A program made the position numbers and the translations under genes. From positions 1 to 12,993 of the forward strand of contig CAZUAH010000396.1 in assembly GCA_964617665.1 (NCBI GenBank): a stretch of DNA of 12,993 bases, given 5' to 3'. This DNA comes from JADHUC01 sp964617665 (lineage in GTDB: Bacteria > Planctomycetota > Planctomycetia > Pirellulales > Pirellulaceae). Positions 7,425 through 12,993 of this stretch are shown here, piece by piece. Every line of letters begins with the position of its first letter. Positions within the stretch are counted from its first letter, which is position 1. The notes beneath the pieces are model-generated. The model saw nothing but the letters and a program-made list of their open reading frames with translations. It ran no database searches and had not been told where the DNA came from.

Positions 7425-9377
7425 TCAGATTTCAATGTTAAAGTTGTAAAGTTCCTTCTTTAATTCCTCCAGATTGATCATCATCTGCTGGTAGACATCC
7501 GCTTCGGCAGAGGGCACGTCAATCGACTTGCCCGGCACCACTTGTGGCAAGAGTTCGGTCAGTTTCTGATGGCGGCTGGTCACCTCGTGCGGTAGCTGGC
7601 GGCGCTCGTTGATTGCTGGCTGGAGTGCCTTGAGAAGTGTGAAAGCCTCCTTTAGCTTCCTGTCTACGTCATCTGCCGGGAACTGCCCCTTCTTTCTGCC
7701 CTTGTCAATTTCTTTACGGATATCGGGGGGGATCTTGTCTTCCGTAAGGATAACAAGAGGCTCCGGTTGCCCAATCTCCTTTCGTTTGTCGTCCTTGAAG
7801 ACGAGCGTCAAAACCTTGCTGGAAACCTGGTCGCGGAGCTTCAGAGTACAAATCTCCTCTTCGCTAAGTTCGATCGACGGCTGTATGGAAGTGCCCTGGA
7901 CGCTGTCGGCTACCGGCGCGAACTGGTAATCGCCCAGTTCCCAATGCTCGATGCCTCCAGCCGTCTCGATCTTCTGATACAGTGAAATGTTCAGCAACTT
8001 CCCCGCCGGCGCGGACAGGCTTGGCATTTCGCGAGTCACGTGCGTGGACTCCCTGGCAATTGGCGTGCCACGCGGGATCAGTAGCTGTTCCAGAAGCTTG
8101 CCATCGAGCAGGAAACCGTATGTGTAAGCCGAGCGAATGGCGCCCGTATCCACTTCGTCACTCAGAATCGCGCCTTTGACAACGGCTTCGAACGGACTGA
8201 TGGGAAAGCCAGAATCGAAGCGGGCCAATTGCTCAACGACCGCCGTGTTGTCCACAAAAACCTCGCGGATCGCGGCGCGGACTGGCGGCATGCACATCGG
8301 CCCGCCAACAAGTATCACGTACTCGATATCGCGTGTAGTCAGGTTGTGCTTCTTCAGAGTGAATCGCAGGTTCTCCTTGAACTTACTGAGAATGCAGCCG
8401 TAGGCCGCGTCGTTGAGAGTTTCGTTCAGGCAGATCCATTGTCCCGCTTCTGCGTCCGGCGGAAGGGCGACGTCGCGTGCGCGGACGAAATTGAGGGCGA
8501 GTTGCAGTTCCTCGGCCGCAAAGAAGCGGGTCGTGAACTCGTTCTGGGAAAGGGCGATCTTGGCCTTCTCGATTTCGATCCGGAGGCGTGCCTCGTCGCG
8601 CCAGTCTAGCCCATCCAGTTTGTGCAGATCCTTGACGCGGCGGAGCAGCGCGTCGTCCATGTCGATGCCTCCAAGGCGAGTGTCTCCAAAAGCCGGCGTT
8701 GCCGGCGCGATTTGCGGGCGTCCCTCCTCGATAAAGAAATGCGCAATGAAAAAATCGAGTGTGCCAGCACCCCAGTCGATCACCATCACAAGTGGTTCGT
8801 TGCTGAAGTCGATGAGATCTTTGTAAGCTATCGCCGCGGCCTCCGGTTCGCGGATCAACTCAACGGCTTGATAGCCGGCACGTGAGGCGGCCTCTTTCAG
8901 AGAACTGGTCTGGTTCGAGTCGAAGTACGCTGGGTAGGTGACGATCAATTTCTCCAAGGTCCCAGAGAAGGGTAAGTTGGCGGCAGGCGATTCAAAACTC
9001 TCTCTTGCCTTCTGCAGAAAGAGCGAGACCAGGTCGATCGGCGTGTGCAAATGGTCGCCTATCTTGACCAGTAGCTTCCCATCGGCGTCCAGCGTTTCGT
9101 AGTGGAAACGTGCCAACTCGCCCCGCTCATAGGCATCACGGTAGCTCAGCCCCAAGAGGCGTTTCAGTCCCCAGACGACGTGCTGGGGATCCACGGCAGC
9201 GGCGTCTTTTGCCCCCTCGCCCATACAATCGAATTCGCCGTCACTTCGGAACATCAAGAACGACGGAATGATCGGAGTGTGAGCGAGCGCCGGCCGCAAA
9301 AGAATGACTTCACCGTTGGGCAACCGGTAGGCTGCAGCGGAGTTATAGGTGCCGAAATCCATGCTGATGGTGTTCAT
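7425..9377 (-). CDS. Divergent Hsp70 (DnaK-like) chaperone ATPase
   Basis: This is a 650-residue protein of usual Hsp70 length. The nucleotide-binding domain spans about 1-408: phosphate-1 DFGTYNS (7-13), the catalytic Lys in GLKRLLG (K72), YPAYF (148-152), REPEAAAIAY (176-185), phosphate-2 DWGAGTLDF (201-209) and adenosine motif VILVGG (354-359). D7, K72, D201 and T206 keep the ATPase set. The canonical LLLD interdomain linker is absent, replaced by SDEVDTGAIRS. Residues 417-530 fit a substrate-binding beta domain, and 540-650 a helical lid. The C-terminus NFNIEI lacks the EEVD tail that TPR co-chaperones bind. It should act in the cytosol, cycling client proteins with ATP. The start at 9377 has GGAGAGG close upstream and overlaps the previous stop by ATGA, so translation is probably coupled to the GrpE-like protein. 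It is too divergent at the linker and C-terminus to be called the housekeeping DnaK. Confidence 0.95.
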   Translation of the reverse strand: MNTISMDFGTYNSAAAYRLPNGEVILLRPALAHTPIIPSFLMFRSDGEFDCMGEGAKDAAAVDPQHVVWGLKRLLGLSYRDAYERGELARFHYETLDADGKLLVKIGDHLHTPIDLVSLFLQKARESFESPAANLPFSGTLEKLIVTYPAYFDSNQTSSLKEAASRAGYQAVELIREPEAAAIAYKDLIDFSNEPLVMVIDWGAGTLDFFIAHFFIEEGRPQIAPATPAFGDTRLGGIDMDDALLRRVKDLHKLDGLDWRDEARLRIEIEKAKIALSQNEFTTRFFAAEELQLALNFVRARDVALPPDAEAGQWICLNETLNDAAYGCILSKFKENLRFTLKKHNLTTRDIEYVILVGGPMCMPPVRAAIREVFVDNTAVVEQLARFDSGFPISPFEAVVKGAILSDEVDTGAIRSAYTYGFLLDGKLLEQLLIPRGTPIARESTHVTREMPSLSAPAGKLLNISLYQKIETAGGIEHWELGDYQFAPVADSVQGTSIQPSIELSEEEICTLKLRDQVSSKVLTLVFKDDKRKEIGQPEPLVILTEDKIPPDIRKEIDKGRKKGQFPADDVDRKLKEAFTLLKALQPAINERRQLPHEVTSRHQKLTELLPQVVPGKSIDVPSAEADVYQQMMINLEELKKELYNFNIEI

Positions 9378-10615
9378 TGTTGCCTCTCCGCGACTGCGCT
9401 ACTCGCGACGGATACCACAGGCCGGACCAGAACAATCCAACCATCCCCGCGGTGCATTCGAAAGCCCGGCGCCAAGACGGCAGTGACGGTGAGAGGCGGC
9501 GCGGAGCGGTTCTCACGGTCGGGCCGCTGCTCACATTCGGGGGGAGCCGGAAGGCCAGTAGCTGGTTCCCACGACTCTACCCCGGCCTTCGCGAGCAGGT
9601 CCTGAAGGTGCGCTTTAAGGGCGTGCGCCGCAGGAGCGGTGAGCGTGTCTACGGAAGCGAGTGATTGGGACAAGGAAACCAGTTCGCCCGCGACGCGGAC
9701 CCGCTGATCCATCATTGCTTGATGTGTTTGGAAAGTGACGCTTAGGTCGCGTTCTATCCCGCTCACGGCGGTCTGCAGGCTTGTCAATCCTTCGCCCGCG
9801 ACGCGGACCCACTGATCCATCATCATTTGGTGGGTCTGGGAGGTCGTGCTCACATCCTTTTCGATCCCGCGGATGGCAGTCTGCAGGCTTGCCAGTGCAC
9901 CGAACAGCGGACGCCATTTCTCCCCTGCTGAACTGGCCGAGGCTACACCCTTGGCCAAACCCGGCCGGCGCATCCAGAGCCATGTGGCCAGCACTAGCGC
10001 GGCGATCGTGACGAGCGCGAGCACCCAAACCATCACCCCGAGAAGGCTGGCTCCAGTTCCGGAACGTCCTTCTTGGGGTGACGGGCGGGCCGCGAGGGTT
10101 TCTACTTGTGCCACGAGTTCATCTAGGCGGGCCTCGATGCCGTCCAGTTCTCCTTGAGCGATCGCTACGTCTTGCTGCGTCAGGCCCGATGGAAGTGATT
10201 GGCTGCTGGAGACTGCGAACGATGCTTGCCGCTCGTAGTGTTCCTCGCCGCGCTCGATCGCAACCACGACCGAGTACTCGCCATCCGGCAACCTTACCCT
10301 CAATGGGGCAGTCCATTCGCTGTCACCTGGCAGCCGATCGCTTTGCTGGCCATCGACGTACAACGGGAGTTGAGCGACCGTCTGCTCACGCTTCAGGATG
10401 GTGGCCATCACGGACTGCCGCTCGCCTGTCTGCGCAAACGGCTGGCCATCTTCGGCAATGCGAATCGTCACGGAGATATCTGGCGCTACTGTCGCGTCGG
10501 CGGCAGGGGATACAAACACCACGGTCAGCGGTTCCTCAACAGCAGCCTGCGCTGGTGACGCAGAGCACAACAGAACCGTCCAAATCCAGCCCGCTGATGC
10601 ATTCGACATAATCAT
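9374..10615 (-). CDS. Membrane-anchored coiled-coil protein with a GrpE-like C-terminal domain
   Basis: This is a 413-residue protein. Residues 1-24 look like a signal peptide (cleavage near AQA-A). Residues 25-140 are beta-rich and probably extracytoplasmic and Ig-like. Residues 147-176 form a short coiled coil, and 191-215 one transmembrane segment followed by RR, which puts the C-terminus in the cytosol. A helical region, 241-312, holds two 36-residue repeats. Residues 311-404 resemble GrpE: a helical segment ending in AKAGVE, a Pro-rich GLPAPPE stretch where GrpE has GxPFDPxxHE, then TVTAVLAPGF and VRPVVSV, matching the closing beta-domain strands. GrpE releases ADP from Hsp70, and the Hsp70 gene follows directly, overlapping by ATGA, which supports the reading. 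About nine extra residues sit between the last two strands. The start at 10615 has GGGAG 8 nt upstream. The GrpE call is by eye; the fallback is a generic coiled-coil membrane protein. The ectodomain function is unknown. Confidence 0.85.
   Translation of the reverse strand: MIMSNASAGWIWTVLLCSASPAQAAVEEPLTVVFVSPAADATVAPDISVTIRIAEDGQPFAQTGERQSVMATILKREQTVAQLPLYVDGQQSDRLPGDSEWTAPLRVRLPDGEYSVVVAIERGEEHYERQASFAVSSSQSLPSGLTQQDVAIAQGELDGIEARLDELVAQVETLAARPSPQEGRSGTGASLLGVMVWVLALVTIAALVLATWLWMRRPGLAKGVASASSAGEKWRPLFGALASLQTAIRGIEKDVSTTSQTHQMMMDQWVRVAGEGLTSLQTAVSGIERDLSVTFQTHQAMMDQRVRVAGELVSLSQSLASVDTLTAPAAHALKAHLQDLLAKAGVESWEPATGLPAPPECEQRPDRENRSAPPLTVTAVLAPGFRMHRGDGWIVLVRPVVSVASSAVAERQQ
9680..9895 (-). 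repeat. Two-copy 108-bp in-frame tandem repeat in the coiled coil
   Basis: Two adjacent 108-bp units, 9788-9895 and 9680-9787, encode residues 241-276 and 277-312 of the membrane protein. The copies agree at 26 of 36 residues by hand alignment and share SLQTA, QTHQ, MMDQ and VRVAGE. The DNA is still clearly similar, so this is an internal duplication that lengthens a helical cytoplasmic rod between the membrane and the GrpE-like domain. Confidence 0.9.
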
Positions 10616-10638
10616 CCGAAGGACTCCCGTTTCTAGTT

Positions 10639-12822
10639 CTAGTCGAAGCGAGTGCTTCCGTCGCTACCGCGGTTTTCCTCGATCTCCTTCAAAGCCACCA
10701 GTAGGTGCTCCTGATGTATCTCATTGACCCGCTCGAAATTCACCTCCCGCAGGGCGATCAAACCACCTAGGCGGCAGATCTCGGCTACCTGCGCACCGGA
10801 CAATCCGTCGGTTTTCTCCACCAAAGCATCCACCCCCACATCCCCGGCAAGCACGTCCTTCCGCAGGTGAATACTGAATATCTCCCGGCGGGCCGCAGCA
10901 TCGGGTAGCGGCACTTGGACGCAATAGTCGAAGCGGCCCGGCCGCAGGAGCGCCTCGTCGATCAGTTCGGGGCGGTTCGTCGCGCCGATGACGAACACCC
11001 CTTCAGCGCTTTGCATCCCATCCATCTCGGCGAGAAACTGGTTGACGATGCTGTCCGTGGCGCCGGAATCGGAAGCTTTACCGCGACCCGGCATCAATGA
11101 ATCGACCTCGTCGAAGAAGATGATACACGGGACATGCTTTCGGGCCGTATCGAAGACGAATCGCACCTTGTCCTCCGATTCGCCAAACCACTTCGAGCGC
11201 AGCTCCGGTCCCTTGATTGAGATGAAATTGGCTTCACACTCGTTGGCGACAGCCTTGGCCAGCAGCGTCTTTCCCGTACCGGGCGGGCCATACAGCAGCA
11301 GGCCGCGCGCGGGTCGAATGCCCATCTGTCGGAAGACATCGGCGTGACGGAGCGGCTTGGTGATATTCTCCTCTATTATCCTGATGACCTCCTTCAGGCC
11401 ACCAATCGAGTCCCATGTCACGTCTTTCGGAATCTGCACCAGAACCTCGCGCATGCCGGATGGCGAGACGCGGCTTGCGGCGATCTCGAAGTCCTCCGTG
11501 GTCACCCGAACGGCACCGCCACTGAGCATCTCGGGCGTGACGGGAGGCGGCTCGAAATCGATGCGATTCATCTCCCCACCCGTGAGCGCCGCCAGAAGTC
11601 GACGAAACGTGTTTCGGCCCGCTTCACGGCATAGCATTGCTAGGTCGGCTCCGGTGAAACCGTGCGTTTTCGCCGCCCAATTCCTTAAATCAACGTCGTG
11701 TACCAAGGGCATGTTCCGCGAATGGATGCGCAAAATCGCATCCCGGCCTGGGGTGTCGGGAATTCCACAGTAGATCTCGTGTTCGAAGCGCCCAGGCCGG
11801 CGCAAGGCTGGATCAATCGAGTTGAGCCGGTTAGTGGTTCCGATCACGACGAGGCCCTTCTTAGTCTTGAGCCCTTCCATCAGCGTCAACAGCATCGCCA
11901 CGAGCTGCGACTCGGCCTCCCCGTGACCCGTGTCGCGCTTCGGTGCTATGGAGTCGATCTCATCGATAAGGATGATGGCTAACCGACCGTCAGCAGCCTC
12001 TTGTTCGGCCCGCTCGAAGATCGACGCTAGGTTCTTTGCGGACTGGCCGTGATAGGCGCTGAGAATCTCAGGACCCTGGATGAAGTAATAGTGGGCGTCC
12101 AATTCGTTTGCCAGTGCCCGGGCGATAAGGGTTTTGCCAGTGCCGGGTGGCCCGTGAAGGAGGATGCCCCTGGGCGATTCGATGCCGATTTCCGTCACCA
12201 ACTCTGGGTACCCCATCGGGAACTCGACCAGTTCGCGAACGCTCATGACTGGCTTGTCCAAGCCGCCGATGTCGCGCCAGCGCACGCCGATGACGCTCTC
12301 CTGGTCCTTGGTGAGAGGCTTGAAAGTGATTTGCGTGGTACTGACGAGTTCCGCAAACGGGCTTGGGTTGGTTCGCGCCACGCGAACCGGGATCTCGTGA
12401 GCATCGCCAGCCAAGAGGCGGTACAGCTTCAGTTCCAGGCCCTCGCTGAGCGGCTTACCCGAGAGACGCTTTCTGATCCACTCTTCCTGATCCACTTGGC
12501 CGGCAGCTCGCGCGGCGACGTGCAGCTCCGCGGAGCGCGCGGGTTTCAGCTTGTGGGGCGTGAACGTAGCGTTTGCCGAGGACGTGCTACCGGCGAGATA
12601 TGTCTTCAACTGGCCATCGATTAAAATCTGCGACTCGGACGCCTGCTCCACCCCATCGATCGAGACCGCGCACTTCTTGCCCCCATGGCAAACGATTATG
12701 GTGCTCTCCCCCAGACCCAGCGGCCGTGAATCGCAGATGACGGCTTTGAAGGTGCCATCAAGACGCGAGTCTTCGCATAAGCGGAACGTCTGATGTTCCT
12801 TCTCGCCCTGCGATGCAGCCAT
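10639..12822 (-). CDS. Cdc48/p97-like tandem AAA+ ATPase
   Basis: This is a 727-residue protein with the full p97/VAT layout: an N domain at about 12-175 and two AAA+ modules. The second half of the N domain carries the TxPSPF stretch (about 159-164) that resembles the Cdc48 N domain. D1 has Walker A GPPGTGKT at 224-231, Walker B ILIDE at 284-288, sensor-1 Asn in GTTNR and Arg fingers R342/R345. D2 has Walker A at 512-519, Walker B IIFFDE at 567-572 and Arg fingers R627/R630. The D2 pore loop WFGES is intact; the D1 loop is AYHGQS with an aromatic residue. Both sites look able to hydrolyse ATP. The family forms hexamers that thread or extract proteins in the cytosol. The GGAGGA-preceded ATG at 12822 was chosen; an ATG at 12846 would add 8 residues. 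The next gene starts 23 bp downstream, so the two are probably co-transcribed. The clients are unknown; the Hsp70 and scaffold neighbours suggest protein quality control. Confidence 0.95.
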   Translation of the reverse strand: MAASQGEKEHQTFRLCEDSRLDGTFKAVICDSRPLGLGESTIIVCHGGKKCAVSIDGVEQASESQILIDGQLKTYLAGSTSSANATFTPHKLKPARSAELHVAARAAGQVDQEEWIRKRLSGKPLSEGLELKLYRLLAGDAHEIPVRVARTNPSPFAELVSTTQITFKPLTKDQESVIGVRWRDIGGLDKPVMSVRELVEFPMGYPELVTEIGIESPRGILLHGPPGTGKTLIARALANELDAHYYFIQGPEILSAYHGQSAKNLASIFERAEQEAADGRLAIILIDEIDSIAPKRDTGHGEAESQLVAMLLTLMEGLKTKKGLVVIGTTNRLNSIDPALRRPGRFEHEIYCGIPDTPGRDAILRIHSRNMPLVHDVDLRNWAAKTHGFTGADLAMLCREAGRNTFRRLLAALTGGEMNRIDFEPPPVTPEMLSGGAVRVTTEDFEIAASRVSPSGMREVLVQIPKDVTWDSIGGLKEVIRIIEENITKPLRHADVFRQMGIRPARGLLLYGPPGTGKTLLAKAVANECEANFISIKGPELRSKWFGESEDKVRFVFDTARKHVPCIIFFDEVDSLMPGRGKASDSGATDSIVNQFLAEMDGMQSAEGVFVIGATNRPELIDEALLRPGRFDYCVQVPLPDAAARREIFSIHLRKDVLAGDVGVDALVEKTDGLSGAQVAEICRLGGLIALREVNFERVNEIHQEHLLVALKEIEENRGSDGSTRFD

Positions 12823-12830
12823 AGGATCGG

Positions 12831-12836
12831 TCCTCC
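12831..12836 (-). promoter_or_regulatory. Strong Shine-Dalgarno deciding the AAA+ start
   Basis: The minus strand reads GGAGGA followed by 8 nt and an ATG at 12822. The other in-frame ATG, 24 bp upstream at 12846, has no comparable site, and this site lies inside the longer reading. This favours the shorter start for the ATPase. Confidence 0.75.
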
Positions 12837-12913
12837 ACCGCTTCATTCTGAAACGGCCTTGTGCGAGGTCACTCGTCGTGTTACGGCAGTTCGCGTCTCG
12901 TATTCTTGGGCGA

Positions 12914-12993
12914 TCACCGCACGGAAATCAACCCCCCAAGGGCCTGCAGCCCGGTGAAACCGATCGACCGGCCGGCCGTGGTGTGGATCGTCG
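12914..12993 (-). CDS. Possible C-terminal tail of an upstream gene (partial)
   Basis: This is a short open frame entering from the window edge and ending at a TGA at 12914-12916. It gives about 25 residues ending in GGLISVR, and its codons mostly end in G or C, as in the genes downstream. If real, it is the last part of a gene just upstream of the AAA+ ATPase, about 90 bp before that gene's start. A second minus frame is also open from the edge to a TGA at 12843-12845, overlapping an in-frame upstream ATG of the ATPase. A plus-strand frame is open here too, so the assignment is uncertain. No family can be recognised from so few residues. Confidence 0.3.
   Translation of the reverse strand, partial: TIHTTAGRSIGFTGLQALGGLISVR

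Noticed and set aside
7425..9377. Actin-like ParM/MreB or sugar kinase identity
   Set aside because: The protein shares the actin fold motifs, but REPEAAAIAY, VILVGG and a substrate-domain-length C-terminus fit Hsp70 specifically.
9680..9895. CRISPR or mobile-element repeat
   Set aside because: There are only two adjacent copies, in frame within a gene, with no spacers and no terminal inverted repeats. It is a protein-level duplication.
12049..12624. Plus-strand 191-residue open frame
   Set aside because: It is antisense to the D1 and N domains of the AAA+ gene, which has clear family motifs. This is a GC-rich mirror frame.

Overview
The window looks like a piece of a bacterial chromosome, most plausibly a planctomycete or a relative. 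That placement is inference. It rests on moderately GC-rich coding DNA and on long multidomain proteins built from WD40, TPR and HEAT repeats and a Cdc48-type ATPase, a style common in Planctomycetota. No rRNA, tRNA or other taxonomic marker is present. All supported genes lie on the minus strand, so transcription runs from high to low coordinates. I saw no tRNA, rRNA, CRISPR array, insertion sequence or integrase.

The main content is a tight four-gene operon, 12822 down to 3217. (1) A p97/Cdc48-like tandem AAA+ ATPase. (2) After 23 bp, a single-pass membrane protein with an exported beta domain and a cytoplasmic coiled coil carrying a 36-residue tandem duplication. Its C-terminus reads as a GrpE-like nucleotide-exchange domain. 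(3) Overlapping by ATGA, a divergent Hsp70 (DnaK-like) ATPase. (4) After 8 bp, a 1399-residue scaffold made of an N-terminal helical region, TPRs, a Gly/Phe-rich loop, long coiled coils, a seven-bladed WD40 propeller, a CBM20 starch/glycogen-binding domain and an unrecognised C-terminal domain. At the upstream edge (12914-12993) there may be the tail of another minus-strand gene.

Read together, the operon looks like a dedicated chaperone/unfoldase module. An Hsp70 is paired with its own membrane-tethered exchange factor, a segregase-type unfoldase, and a scaffold that could bring the machinery to alpha-glucan (glycogen) or to protein clients. No J-domain protein is present, so the scaffold may replace it. 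The combination is the most interesting thing here. The domain identities are read from motifs; the joint function is inference.

Downstream lies about 800 bp (2417-3216) with no convincing gene but with two short perfect inverted repeats. It is followed by a small membrane protein whose zinc ribbon is split by a transmembrane hairpin (2108-2368). After a 156-bp gap comes a HEAT-repeat protein with a lipoprotein-like signal (14-1951). These two genes are probably not part of the operon.
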